The position numbers and the translations under genes were made by a program. From assembly GCA_947624985.1 (NCBI GenBank), contig CANQMO010000005.1, positions 43,859 through 107,858 of the forward strand: a stretch of 64,000 nucleotides of DNA. The letters are read 5' to 3'. The notes beneath the pieces were generated by a model. It ran no database searches. It saw nothing but the letters and a program-made list of their open reading frames with translations, and was not told where the DNA came from. Position 1 is the first letter of the stretch; each line of letters begins with the position of its first letter. The DNA comes from an uncultured Oscillospiraceae bacterium (lineage in GTDB: Bacteria > Bacillota > Clostridia > Oscillospirales > Oscillospiraceae). This document shows positions 8,510-16,643 of this stretch, one piece after another.

Positions 8510-10119
8510 GTCTCGTCTACCTCGTTCCTGTCCCGGCCCATCATGTGCATATACTCGTCGTAGGTGCACGTTCTGTCGATACAGCCGTCCTCGGTAAGCT
8601 CTATGATCCGGTTTGCCACGGTCTGGGTCAGCTGGTGGTCGTGGCTGTAGAAAATGATATTGTAGGGGAACGCCTCCATGCCACTGTTGAGCGCCGCGAT
8701 GCTCTCCAGGTCCAGGTGGTTCGTCGGCTGGTCGAACATGAGCACATTGGCCCCCGCCAGCATGGTCTTGGAGATCATGCAGCGCATTTTTTCGCCGCCG
8801 GACAGGACGCTCACCTTCTTGTAAACGTCGTCCCCGGAGAAGAGCATGCGCCCCAGAAACGTGCGCAGATAGCTCTCCCGCTTGTCCGTGGAGAACTGGC
8901 GCATCCAGTCCATCAGATCCAGGTCGCAGCCGTCGAAATAACTGTTGAAGTCGTGGGGGAAGTACGCCTGGGTGGTGGACACGCCCCACTTTATCTCGCC
9001 CTCGTCCGGCTCAAGCTCCCCGGCCAGCAGCTGGAAAAGACAGGTGATGGCGTTTTCATTGGCGCCGATAAGAGCGATCTTGTCCTCCCTGCCCATGATG
9101 AAGGAGACGTTGTTCACCAGCTTCACGCCGTCCACGGTCTTGGACACGTTGGTGACGAAGAGCCGGTCTTTGCCCGGTTCCCGCTCGGCCTTGAAGCCCA
9201 CCCAGGGATAGCGCCGGGAGGAGGCGGGCATTTGCTCCACGGTGATCTTGTCCAGCAGCTTCCGGCGGCTGGTGGCCTGGCGGGACTTGGACTTGTTGGC
9301 GGAGAAGCGGGCGATGAAGCTTTGCAGCTCGGCGATCTTCTGCTCCGCCTTTTTGTTCTGGTCCCTGACGAGTTTTTGCATGAGCTGGCTGGACTCATAC
9401 CAGAAGTCGTAGTTGCCCACATACATGCGTATCTTGCCATAGTCGATGTCCACGATGTGGGTGCAGATGTTGTTGAGAAAGTACCGGTCATGGCTCACCA
9501 CCAGCACGGTCCCCTCATAGTCCATGAGGAAGTCCTCCAGCCAGACGGTGGAGGCCAGGTCCAGGTTATTGGTGGGCTCGTCCAGCAGGATGATGTCCGG
9601 GTGGCCGAAAAGGGCCTGGGCCAGCAGGACCTTCACCTTCTGACGGCCCTCAAGCTCGCTCATCTGTCTGGTGTACAGGGCAACAGGGAGGCCCAGACCC
9701 TGCAGGAGCCGGGCTGCGTCGGACTCCGCCTCCCAGCCGCCGAGCTCGGCGTATTCCTCCTCAAGCTCCGCGGCGCGGATACCGTCCTCGTCGGAGAAGT
9801 CCGGCTTTTCATAGATGGCGTCCTTCTCCCTGCCGCAGTCATACAGCCGCCGGTTGCCCATGATGACCGTCTCCAGCACGCCATAGGCGTCGAACATGTT
9901 CTGATCCTGGCGTAAAACGCTCATACGGCATTTTGGGTCGATGTACACATGCCCTTTGGTGGGCTCCTCCGCGCCGGACAGTATCTTCAAAAACGTGGAC
10001 TTGCCCGCGCCGTTGGCGCCGATGATGCCGTAGCAGTTACCGGCGGTGAATTGCAGGTCCACACCGGAAAACAGCACCTGGCTGCCGTATTGCAAAGAGA
10101 GGTCCTCAACAGTGATCAT
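8506..10119 (-). CDS. ABC-F family ATPase (YbiT-like)
   Basis: A 537-residue soluble protein with two ABC domains and no membrane segments. Domain 1 has Walker A GANGAGKST and Walker B IILLDEPTNNLD; domain 2 has the signature LSGGEKMRCMISK and VLMFDQPTNHLDLES. Between them lies the charged linker (about residues 245-300) that contacts the ribosome P-site tRNA in this family. The signature of domain 1 is degenerate (MSELEGRQKVKVLLAQ), as in the YbiT branch. ABC-F proteins bind the translating ribosome and either act as translation factors or give antibiotic ribosomal protection; nothing here favours resistance. A CAGGAGG ribosome site precedes the ATG. The downstream GH20 gene overlaps it by four bases. 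Confidence 0.9.
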   Translation of the reverse strand: MITVEDLSLQYGSQVLFSGVDLQFTAGNCYGIIGANGAGKSTFLKILSGAEEPTKGHVYIDPKCRMSVLRQDQNMFDAYGVLETVIMGNRRLYDCGREKDAIYEKPDFSDEDGIRAAELEEEYAELGGWEAESDAARLLQGLGLPVALYTRQMSELEGRQKVKVLLAQALFGHPDIILLDEPTNNLDLASTVWLEDFLMDYEGTVLVVSHDRYFLNNICTHIVDIDYGKIRMYVGNYDFWYESSQLMQKLVRDQNKKAEQKIAELQSFIARFSANKSKSRQATSRRKLLDKITVEQMPASSRRYPWVGFKAEREPGKDRLFVTNVSKTVDGVKLVNNVSFIMGREDKIALIGANENAITCLFQLLAGELEPDEGEIKWGVSTTQAYFPHDFNSYFDGCDLDLMDWMRQFSTDKRESYLRTFLGRMLFSGDDVYKKVSVLSGGEKMRCMISKTMLAGANVLMFDQPTNHLDLESIAALNSGMEAFPYNIIFYSHDHQLTQTVANRIIELTEDGCIDRTCTYDEYMHMMGRDRNEVDET

Positions 10120-10210
10120 GGGTCAGCCTCCTGAAAAACTGGGGTGAGACAATCATACCATACAATTCCGCAACTTCCTAGTCCCGGGCGAAAATTTTGC
10201 CGGTTTGGAA

Positions 10211-10239
10211 TTGACAGAGAGTGCATTGTGTGATAATAT
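10211..10239 (+). promoter_or_regulatory. Probable promoter of the tRNA-Ser pair
   Basis: TTGACA at 10211-10216 is followed by the AT-rich TGATAATAT. The -10 is either GATAAT (10232-10237, 15-bp spacer) or TAATAT (10234-10239, 17-bp spacer). The tRNA begins at 10252, giving a very short 5' leader. Confidence 0.7.
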
Positions 10240-10251
10240 GTTCGGGCATGC

Positions 10252-10340
10252 GGAGAGATGTCCGAGTGGTTTATGGAGCTGGTCTTGAAAACCAGTGACT
10301 CCGCAAGGGGCCGGGGGTTCGAATCCCTCTCTCTCCGCCA
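10252..10340 (+). tRNA. tRNA-Ser (anticodon UGA)
   Basis: An 89-nt class II tRNA. The acceptor arm GGAGAGA pairs with TCTCTCC, followed by discriminator G and an encoded CCA. The anticodon stem CTGGT/ACCAG closes the loop CTTGAAA with anticodon TGA at 10286-10288. A long variable arm (GACTCCGCAAGGGGCC region) and the T-arm GGGGGTTCGAATCCC confirm serine identity. Confidence 0.97.
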
Positions 10341-10389
10341 ATTATACCGGCTCACGGGAGCGGCCCGCCACAATAGATCGATTCGGCTT

Positions 10390-10481
10390 GGAGAAGTACC
10401 CAAGTGGCCGAAGGGGCTCCCCTGCTAAGGGAGTAGTGCGTGATGAGCGCAGCGCGGGTTCAAATCCCGCCTTCTCCGCCA
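10390..10481 (+). tRNA. tRNA-Ser (anticodon GCU)
   Basis: A 92-nt class II tRNA. The acceptor GGAGAAG pairs with CTTCTCC, discriminator G and encoded CCA ending at 10481. The anticodon stem CTCCC/GGGAG closes the loop CTGCTAA, anticodon GCT. It has a long variable arm and T-arm GCGGGTTCAAATCCCGC. It lies 49 bases after the first tRNA-Ser and shares its transcript. Confidence 0.97.
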
Positions 10482-10526
10482 AGGCGTCGGAGCAAAGTCC
10501 GCTTTGCTCCGACGCCTTTATCTTTT
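10481..10526 (+). terminator. Very strong terminator of the tRNA operon
   Basis: A perfect 17-bp stem (10481-10497 with 10502-10518), a 4-base loop and the T-rich tail TATCTTTT. The stem begins at the terminal A of the tRNA CCA, so tRNA 3' processing must cut at the foot of the hairpin. Confidence 0.92.
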
Positions 10527-10616
10527 GGGGATAAAGGCGTCATCCGCCCGCTCCCTCCCTTGCTCCTCCTTTTCCCACCGCAAACGCTTCGCTGGTTTGC
10601 GTTGGGAGCCCTTGGA

Positions 10617-10650
10617 AAAGCAGTGCCCCGGCGACGAATTTCGCCGGGGC
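10617..10650 (-). terminator. Terminator of the ABC-2 exporter operon
   Basis: A 10-bp GC stem (10625-10634 with 10641-10650) located just after the stop of the permease gene in minus-strand reading and followed on that strand by a short T-run (CTGCTTTT). The rest of 10527-10659 shows nothing recognisable. Confidence 0.75.
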
Positions 10651-10659
10651 GTTTGCATT

Positions 10660-11454
10660 TTAGCGAATATCCTTTGTCGTATACCGCCAATAAGCGGCGG
10701 CGACGGATACGGCGGCGAGGAGCGCCCCCGGTATCAGCAGGGTGGGGTCCAGCTTTCCGTCCGCAACGATGTCCGCGCCCTCGCAGTAGGCGAAGGGCGT
10801 GATGTACTTGAGGGCCTTGAACGTCCCGGTCCGGTCTGCTATGTTGGCGATCAGATTCAGAAAATACATCGCGGCTGCCAGACCGATACCGAGTCCGGCG
10901 CCGCCCCGGTGCAGAAAGGCGGATATGCCGAAGCAGACGCAGGAAAGCTCCACCTGGAGCAGATAGTTCGCTGTGTGTATCAGGAGCATTTCCTTCCAGG
11001 GGATGGTCTCGCCAATCAGCTTCACCGACACCAGCGCAGCGCCCAGAATGATGACGTCCATGGCGGTGACCTGTATCAGGACCGCCGCCAGTTTTTCACT
11101 GACGATACGCGCTCTGGAAAGGGGGTGGGTCAGCAGCAGCTCCGCCGTGTGGTCCCGCTCCTCTTTTGCGAGGGCAGAAACGCCGGTCAGCGAGGCGAAA
11201 AACGCGCCGCCCAGCCCTAAGACGTTTCCGCACTCGACGGCGTAAAACCCGATCAGCGTCCCGATGTTCAGCCTGTCCATCCCAAAGGCGGCGGTGAAGC
11301 TGCCCATCAACGAGAACACCTTGCTCACCGCCTCCATTTGTCCCTTCATCTGCGGGAACATGAGCAGGCAGATGGCGAGCAGAAAGGCGATGGCGGCCGT
11401 CCAGAGAGCAAAAGCGGTACGGCCCTGCCGCAGGTCATGGCGGACGATGGTCAT
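10660..11454 (-). CDS. ABC-2 type transporter permease
   Basis: A 264-residue membrane protein with about six hydrophobic segments in the ABC-2 arrangement: cytosolic N-terminus MTIVRHDLRQGRTAF, a first helix at about residues 15-33, an amphipathic region ending ALAKEERDHTAELLLTHPLSR (the coupling segment seen in Nat/bacitracin-type permeases) and a final helix before YWRYTTKDIR. It should form an exporter with the ATPase encoded upstream; the ATG overlaps that gene's stop as ATGA. Substrates of such TetR-linked pairs are often drugs or peptides, but none can be named here. Confidence 0.85.
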   Translation of the reverse strand: MTIVRHDLRQGRTAFALWTAAIAFLLAICLLMFPQMKGQMEAVSKVFSLMGSFTAAFGMDRLNIGTLIGFYAVECGNVLGLGGAFFASLTGVSALAKEERDHTAELLLTHPLSRARIVSEKLAAVLIQVTAMDVIILGAALVSVKLIGETIPWKEMLLIHTANYLLQVELSCVCFGISAFLHRGGAGLGIGLAAAMYFLNLIANIADRTGTFKALKYITPFAYCEGADIVADGKLDPTLLIPGALLAAVSVAAAYWRYTTKDIR

Positions 11455-12332
11455 GGTTTCCCGTCTCCCTTCCCGTAATAGTGCAGGAACACATCCTCCA
11501 GCGCCGGTTCGGAGATGGTCACGTCCCGGACGTCCCCGCCCGCCAGGGCGGTCAGCAGCTCCCGCATGTCGCCGCTGTACAGAAAATCCAGGCCCGCCGA
11601 CGTGGTCTGCAGATCGCGCACGCCGCTGAGCGCGTCAAGCTCAACGCGGCCCAAGACGCTGACGCGTCTGGCCCCGGTGCGGGCAAGGTCCTGCATGCTC
11701 CCGCTGGCGATGACGGACCCATCCCGGATGATGGCGGCGTGGGCGCAGTTTTGCTGGACCTCGGAGAGGATGTGGCTGGAGAGGAATATGGTCGCGCCCC
11801 GGTCGCTGCGCTCCCGGAGGAGCGCGAAAAATTCCCGCTGTATCAGCGGGTCAAGGCCGCTGGTGGGCTCGTCCAGGATGAGCAGGTCCGGCTCGTGCTG
11901 CAAAGCGCAAACGATCGCCGCCTTTTTCCGGCCGCCGAGGGACAGCTCGTCTGCCTTTCTTCCGGCATCCAGACGCAGCCGCTCGCATAGCTGCCCGGCC
12001 ACAGCACCGCAATCCTTTCTACGCAGATCGGCGGACAGCTTCAGGATATCCTTTACCCGCATGCCCGGCCAGAACGCCGTCTCCGACGGCAGATAGCCGA
12101 CTCGCTTCAGGACCTTTTCCCGGTCTTTCGTGACGTCCAGACCGAATATCTCCCCCTGGCCGGAGCTTGGGCGGATGAGCCCCAAAAGCGTGCGGATGAA
12201 GGTGGACTTGCCCGCGCCGTTGGGACCGATGAAGCCAAAAAAGTCGCCCTGTCCGACGGCAAGGTCGATATGCTCAACGCCCCGGGTCCTGCCATAATAC
12301 TTCGTCAGGCCGCTGGTCCTTATGGCGTCCAT
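11451..12332 (-). CDS. ABC transporter ATP-binding protein (ABC-2 exporter)
   Basis: A 293-residue ATPase with Walker A GPNGAGKST, signature LSLGGRKKAAIVCAL, Walker B LLILDEPTSGLD and switch histidine in IFLSSHILSEV; the C-terminal part (EPALEDVFLHYYG) is typical of drug or peptide exporter ATPases. I start it at the ATG at 12332 (MDAIRTSGLTKYYG) because AAAGGAG lies just before it and the family N-terminus begins there. The upstream open frame runs back into the TetR gene and is not protein-like. It forms an operon with the TetR gene (4 bases between) and the permease. Confidence 0.9.
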   Translation of the reverse strand: MDAIRTSGLTKYYGRTRGVEHIDLAVGQGDFFGFIGPNGAGKSTFIRTLLGLIRPSSGQGEIFGLDVTKDREKVLKRVGYLPSETAFWPGMRVKDILKLSADLRRKDCGAVAGQLCERLRLDAGRKADELSLGGRKKAAIVCALQHEPDLLILDEPTSGLDPLIQREFFALLRERSDRGATIFLSSHILSEVQQNCAHAAIIRDGSVIASGSMQDLARTGARRVSVLGRVELDALSGVRDLQTTSAGLDFLYSGDMRELLTALAGGDVRDVTISEPALEDVFLHYYGKGDGKP

Positions 12333-12336
12333 TCGC

Positions 12337-12948
12337 TCACTCCTTTCGCAGATAGACGCTTTTCCAAAAAACCATGAGGCGGGTGAAGTCCTGTTCCATA
12401 CGCTCCACGTCCACATCTCCCCGCTGCACCATCTCCCACAGGTATCCCTCCGATGCCCAGTACATCTCCCGGTACATCATGGTCACATCCAGTCCGGGGA
12501 TGAACTGCTCCGGGTCCAGATTCAGCCGGGTCCTGTCCGCTTTGAGGTTGAAGTACCGGTGATAGCTCTCCTGGATGGCGGCGCTGATCTCGGGGTCTTT
12601 TTCATAGAAGGCCCGTATCGTGAAATTTGCCATGTCGGGGTATTGGCGGATAAGCTCCATCTTGGCCCGCATCCCGCGCTCCATGCTCACGAAAAGCTCC
12701 TCCTGCGTATAGCAGCCGTATCGGGTCAGGACCTCGATGGTCATCCGGGCGCAATTGTCCCACAAATACAGATACAGGTCCTTTTTGTTCTGAAAATAGT
12801 GGAACAGCAGGCTCTTGCTGATACCAGCTTCCGCCGCGATCTCGCTCATGGGGCTGTTTTTGTAGGAATTTTGGGAGAACACGCGGTAGCCCGCGTTGAT
12901 GATGGTCTGCCGTTTCTGCTCCGGCAGGGAAAAGAATTTCTCGTTCAT
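12337..12948 (-). CDS. TetR family transcriptional repressor
   Basis: A 203-residue regulator. The N-terminal helix-turn-helix is clear: KRQTIINAGYRVFSQNSYKN, then MSEIAAEAGISKSLLFHYF and NKKDLYLYLWD (about residues 10-60). The C-terminal ligand-binding half is variable, as usual. A GGAGGT ribosome site lies five bases from the ATG. It is the first gene of the exporter operon, and a perfect palindrome covers its predicted transcription start (12961-12976), so autoregulation and ligand-induced exporter expression are likely. Confidence 0.92.
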   Translation of the reverse strand: MNEKFFSLPEQKRQTIINAGYRVFSQNSYKNSPMSEIAAEAGISKSLLFHYFQNKKDLYLYLWDNCARMTIEVLTRYGCYTQEELFVSMERGMRAKMELIRQYPDMANFTIRAFYEKDPEISAAIQESYHRYFNLKADRTRLNLDPEQFIPGLDVTMMYREMYWASEGYLWEMVQRGDVDVERMEQDFTRLMVFWKSVYLRKE

Positions 12949-12960
12949 GACATACCTCCG

Positions 12961-12976
12961 TTGACCGGCCGGTCAA
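12961..12976. promoter_or_regulatory. Palindromic operator of the TetR regulator
   Basis: TTGACCGGCCGGTCAA is a perfect 16-bp palindrome between the TetR gene and its -10 box. A further TTGACCG half-site occurs at 12993-12999. The position over the predicted start of transcription fits repression by blocking RNA polymerase. Confidence 0.75.
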
Positions 12977-12980
12977 ACGT

Positions 12981-13009
12981 ATCATATATCCGTTGACCGC
13001 TTTTGAGAA
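12981..13009 (-). promoter_or_regulatory. Predicted promoter of the tetR-exporter operon
   Basis: On the minus strand TTCTCA (13009-13004) and TATGAT (12986-12981) are 17 bp apart; the start point would fall inside the palindromic operator. Confidence 0.5.
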
Positions 13010-13031
13010 GACCCACTATCGAACCTTTGTC

Positions 13032-13069
13032 CGCAAACGCTTGTAAAGACGGAGACAGTTTGTTATACT
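13032..13069 (+). promoter_or_regulatory. Promoter of the GH13 gene with overlapping cre-like site
   Basis: TTGTAA (13041-13046), a 17-bp spacer and TATACT (13064-13069). The -35 is overlapped by CGCAAACGCTTGTA (13032-13045), which resembles the CcpA catabolite-response element through its AAACGCTT core. Glucose repression of this amylase is therefore plausible. Confidence 0.6.
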
Positions 13070-13101
13070 GGTCTGGGATCATCTGGAAAAGGAGCATATC
13101 C

Positions 13102-15003
13102 ATGGATAACTGGCTGGAGAGCGTATACAGCGACGGGACGGCGATGTTCGTCAGCGCGCCGTCGCCAAAGCCGCGGCAGACGGTCACGGTGCGTATCCGC
13201 ATGTACGCGGACGCGCCGGTGCGGCATGTGTTTTTGCGCTGGCTGCGCAACGGTCTGGAGCAGGTCGCGGAGATGGCCCCCGCCGGGGAAAGGGCCGGGC
13301 TCGCCTATTATGCGGCGGACATGCCCGTGACGGAGAGCCGGATGCAGTACCACTTCTACCTGGCCTGCGACGACGTGATATACTACTACACCCAGCGGGG
13401 GATCACCACCTATCTGCCGGACCACACCTATGACTTCAGGCTGCTGACGGACTATGTGCAGCCGGCGTGGGTGAAGGAGGCGGTGTTCTATCAGATATTC
13501 CCGGAGCGGTTCTGCAACGGGGACCCCGCCAATGACGTGCGCCCGGGGGAGTACAGTCAGGACGGCCACCCGGCCATCCGCATGAAAAGCTGGAACGACA
13601 CGCCTTTGGACTACCAGCAGGGCTTTTGCCTGGACTTTTTCGGGGGCGATCTGGAGGGGATCCGGCAGAAGATACCGTATCTGAAAGAGCTCGGCGTCAC
13701 GGCGCTGTACATAAACCCCATCTTCCGGGCCCCGTCCGTCCACAAGTACGACTGTGTGGACTATTTCCATGTGGACCCCCACTTCGGCGGAGACGAGGCG
13801 CTGGAGGCGCTGTCCGCGGCGCTGCACGAAAACGGCATGAAGCTCATCCTGGACATCTCCATCAATCATACCGGTGCAAACCACCGCTGGTTCAACCGGG
13901 ACGGGATGTTCTTCGATATCTCCGAGGGGGCCTATCACGACCCGGCGGCCAAAGAGCGGGGCTATTACTTCTTCGGCGAGGGGAACGCCTACCACGCCTG
14001 GTACGGCAACGAGAATCTGCCGACGCTTAACTATACCTCCCAGGCCCTGCGGGACGAGATATACAGCGGGCGGGATTCGGTGCTGAAAAAGTGGCTGAAG
14101 CCCCCCTACAACATCGACGGCTGGCGGTTCGACGTGGCGGACACCTTTGCCCGCAACGACGATATACAGCTCGCCCAGGAGCTCTGGCCGGAGATCAGAA
14201 AGAGCATTCGGGAGGAGGCACCGCAGGCGTACATCCTGGCGGAGGACTGGGGCGACTGCGCCGGATATCTGCAAGGCGATGGGTGGGACTCGCCCATGAA
14301 TTACTTCGGCTGCGGGCGGCCTATCCGCCAGTTTTTCGGCCAGCCGGACCTGTTTATGAGCCGGAACCCCGTCCTGCGGGACGTGCCCTACCGGATGACG
14401 GCGGAGGACTTGGAAAACCGGGTCATGCAACATCTCGCCAAGCTGCCCTGGGTCATGTGGGAGAACCAGTTCAATCTCTTTGACAGCCATGACGCCAGCC
14501 GCCTGCACAACGACCCCGCCATATCGCCTATGGCCTGGCGCGGAGCGGTGTACTTCCAGTTCATCCTGACCGGCGCCGCCAGTATCTACTACGGCGACGA
14601 GGCCGCCATCGACGGCACGCTGGGCTCCAACGAGGGCTGCCGCTATCCTATGCCGTGGGACAGCGATTTCAAAAACGGCGCGCAGTACCGGGTCTATCAC
14701 ACTATGGCCCGCCTGAAGCGGGACCACCGGGCCCTGTCTCACGGGGGGATGAAGTTCCTGTACGCCCGGGGCCGCGTGGCCGCCGTCGCCCGCTTTACGG
14801 CGGATGATGCTTTCGTGGCGGTGCTGTCCGCCGGGGAGAAGGCGGAGCGCATACGTCTCCCGCTGGGCGCCATTGGCGCGGCGGGGCTCCCGAACACAGA
14901 TGTGCTGGGGGAGACGCTGGACTGGCGGCCTCTGGACGAGCACAGCGTGGAGCTGGCCGTCCCGGCGGGGACCTGTTATTTCATCGAATGTGAGATGAAG
15001 TGA
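13102..15003 (+). CDS. GH13 cyclomaltodextrinase/neopullulanase/maltogenic amylase
   Basis: A 633-residue alpha-glucan hydrolase. Residues 1 to about 120 form a CBM34-like N-terminal domain (TVTVRIRMYADAPVRHVFLRW), the feature that separates this subgroup from other GH13 enzymes. The catalytic barrel follows: VFYQIFPERFCNGDP, nucleophile Asp344 in GWRFDVAD, acid/base Glu381 in LAEDWGD and Asp464 in FDSHDASR. There is no signal peptide, so it should degrade imported maltodextrins or cyclodextrins in the cytosol. I chose the ATG at 13102 because AAAAGGAG precedes it; the frame extends upstream through the promoter region. It stands alone between a regulated promoter and a strong terminator. Confidence 0.9.
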   Translation: MDNWLESVYSDGTAMFVSAPSPKPRQTVTVRIRMYADAPVRHVFLRWLRNGLEQVAEMAPAGERAGLAYYAADMPVTESRMQYHFYLACDDVIYYYTQRGITTYLPDHTYDFRLLTDYVQPAWVKEAVFYQIFPERFCNGDPANDVRPGEYSQDGHPAIRMKSWNDTPLDYQQGFCLDFFGGDLEGIRQKIPYLKELGVTALYINPIFRAPSVHKYDCVDYFHVDPHFGGDEALEALSAALHENGMKLILDISINHTGANHRWFNRDGMFFDISEGAYHDPAAKERGYYFFGEGNAYHAWYGNENLPTLNYTSQALRDEIYSGRDSVLKKWLKPPYNIDGWRFDVADTFARNDDIQLAQELWPEIRKSIREEAPQAYILAEDWGDCAGYLQGDGWDSPMNYFGCGRPIRQFFGQPDLFMSRNPVLRDVPYRMTAEDLENRVMQHLAKLPWVMWENQFNLFDSHDASRLHNDPAISPMAWRGAVYFQFILTGAASIYYGDEAAIDGTLGSNEGCRYPMPWDSDFKNGAQYRVYHTMARLKRDHRALSHGGMKFLYARGRVAAVARFTADDAFVAVLSAGEKAERIRLPLGAIGAAGLPNTDVLGETLDWRPLDEHSVELAVPAGTCYFIECEMK

Positions 15004-15014
15004 ATATAAAAACG

Positions 15015-15042
15015 CGCCCCGGCGGTCGATCCCGCCGGGGCG
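15015..15042. terminator. Bidirectional GC-rich terminator
   Basis: An 11-bp perfect stem (15015-15025 with 15032-15042) between the convergent GH13 and S51 peptidase genes, with an A-run on its left side serving the minus strand. Confidence 0.75.
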
Positions 15043-15046
15043 AATA

Positions 15047-15781
15047 TCATGTTTTGGCTCGATCCTCCAGCGAAAGCTCGTCGCCGTCCTCGGATAGCCG
15101 CTCCATCTGGCCGTCGGCGATGACGTACGCCTCGCCGTAGAGCGTCTGCCGACCATCGTCGGAGAGGATATAGCTGCCGTCGGGCAGAACGAAAAACACA
15201 TTTCCGTTGCTGTCGGGGATGGCGATGTCGTCGAACAGGTCCAGCCCGTCCAGCGTTTCGCCGGAGAGGGTGTTGTAGTGAGGGATGATGTTCACCTCCG
15301 TCAAGCCCAGACCGGGGAGGAAGCGCTCATAATCCGGGTCCACGGCCTCGCCCTCCAGCTCCGGATGGGCATAAACGGTGTCCGCGCTGTTCATGCTGCC
15401 GGCGCTGATGCCCATGAGCACGCCGTCAAAGCGGCGCAGCAGCTGGCGCAGGCCGATGGACTGGAAAAAGGCGTTCTGGGTGGGCACATGGCCGCCGGCG
15501 AGGATGATGAACTGGGCGCTTTGGATAAGCGCCGCCGCGTCTTCGGCGTTCCGGCCGTCCAGTACCTCAAATTCGGTAAAGGCAAAGCCTGCCCTCTCCA
15601 TGGCCTCAGCTGTACCGGCCGCGTAAAGGTCTGTCTTTTCCCAGTCATCCGGGTCGGAACAGACATACAGTGCCCGGCAGGGGTAGGGCACGGCCAGGTG
15701 CAGCCGGTGGATGAAGCCGTTGGCCGGGTTCAGATTCAGCGTATCGGGGACCATAGTAGAGCTGGTGAAAAAGCAGATCAT
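15047..15781 (-). CDS. Peptidase E-like protein (S51 family, class I glutamine-amidotransferase fold)
   Basis: A 244-residue protein with the S51 nucleophile elbow GISAGSMN; the serine of that motif replaces the cysteine used by glutamine amidotransferases. IILAGGHVPTQN and the IIPHYNT histidine region complete the family pattern. Family members cleave Asp-X dipeptides (PepE) or process stored peptides (cyanophycinase); at this divergence the substrate is open. It has no signal peptide. It lies 13 bases after the AraC-type regulator on the same strand, with its ribosome site overlapping that gene's stop, so the two are probably co-transcribed. Confidence 0.8.
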   Translation of the reverse strand: MICFFTSSTMVPDTLNLNPANGFIHRLHLAVPYPCRALYVCSDPDDWEKTDLYAAGTAEAMERAGFAFTEFEVLDGRNAEDAAALIQSAQFIILAGGHVPTQNAFFQSIGLRQLLRRFDGVLMGISAGSMNSADTVYAHPELEGEAVDPDYERFLPGLGLTEVNIIPHYNTLSGETLDGLDLFDDIAIPDSNGNVFFVLPDGSYILSDDGRQTLYGEAYVIADGQMERLSEDGDELSLEDRAKT

Positions 15782-15794
15782 AGGAACTTATACC

Positions 15795-16637
15795 TCATTT
15801 TCTTGGTTCGCTCCGCTGGCGCTGGCGGTATTCCTTGGGACTGACGCCCTCGACCCGGCGAAAGCATTGGGAGAAGTAGCTCAGGGAGGAGAAGCCCAGC
15901 ACCTGGGCGATGTGGGACAGGGAGTGGTCCGTCTCCGCCAGGAGGAACCGGCTCTCCTCAATGCGCCGGCCGGTCATATAGCGAATGGGCGAGACGCCGT
16001 ACTCCCGCTGGAAGGCGTGGCTGAGATAGTATTTGTTCAGGTGCGCTATCTCCGCCAGCTGATCCAGCGTGATGTTCTCTTTGAAGTGGTCGTCGATATA
16101 CCGCTTCACAAGGTTGCACTCCCGGCTGCCCTTTGCCGCCCGGGTCACAGGCAAAAGGCCCATCTCCCGGTTGCGGAGCAGAAGCTGAAGAATGATATGC
16201 AAAAGGTCCTGACAAATGGCCGTGTGCCCGCTCTGGGGCGTGGACGCCTCCGCTATCAGCATATCCAGACAGACGGACACCTGCCGCTGCTGGGAAAAGC
16301 CGTGCATGACCGTGTAGCCCAGCGCGCCGGAAAGGGTCTCCAGACCGGCCACGCCCAGGACGATGTATTCCATGGGGTCCTTCGTCTGGCTCACCTCCGT
16401 GTGGGGGACGCCGGCGTTCACCACGATGAGATCGCCGGCGGCGACGGGCACGGAGGCGTCCTGCATCCGCAGACAGCCTTGCCCGCCCGTCACGAAGAAG
16501 AGCTCCGCGCAGTCGTGGATGTGCGGGGCGGAGGCCCACTCGGCGCTGTACTGGGCGCTGGTGACATACAGGAGCCGCGCCCCAGCTAGCCGTGAAGCGC
16601 GATCGTCCTGGGTCATCACATACTGATGTGTGCTCAC
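15795..16637 (-). CDS. AraC family transcriptional regulator with cupin sensor domain
   Basis: About 280 residues. The N-terminal cupin-like half (HIHDCAELFFVTGGQGCLRM and VPVAAGDLIVVNAGVPHTEV) would bind a sugar-type effector. The C-terminal half has two helix-turn-helix units (TLDQLAEIAHLNKYYLSHAF and SLSHIAQVLGFSSLSYFSQC) ending in GVSPKEYR. An ATG exists at 16643, but the AGGAGG (16650-16645) abuts it directly, whereas the GTG at 16637 sits seven bases from it. I therefore prefer the GTG. It is divergent from the sugar importer and GH112 operon and is the obvious candidate activator. Confidence 0.9.
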   Translation of the reverse strand: MSTHQYVMTQDDRASRLAGARLLYVTSAQYSAEWASAPHIHDCAELFFVTGGQGCLRMQDASVPVAAGDLIVVNAGVPHTEVSQTKDPMEYIVLGVAGLETLSGALGYTVMHGFSQQRQVSVCLDMLIAEASTPQSGHTAICQDLLHIILQLLLRNREMGLLPVTRAAKGSRECNLVKRYIDDHFKENITLDQLAEIAHLNKYYLSHAFQREYGVSPIRYMTGRRIEESRFLLAETDHSLSHIAQVLGFSSLSYFSQCFRRVEGVSPKEYRQRQRSEPRK

Positions 16638-16643
16638 TGCCAT

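Noticed and set aside
7532..8563. A 343-codon plus-strand frame across the GH20 gene
   Set aside because: The GH20 gene on the opposite strand has complete catalytic motifs and a coupled start; the plus frame has no ribosome site or recognisable domain.
8510..8989. N-terminal extension of the GH20 open frame into the ABC-F gene
   Set aside because: It overlaps the ABC-F coding sequence in another frame and reads as low-complexity sequence. The ATG at 8509 overlapping the stop is the natural start.
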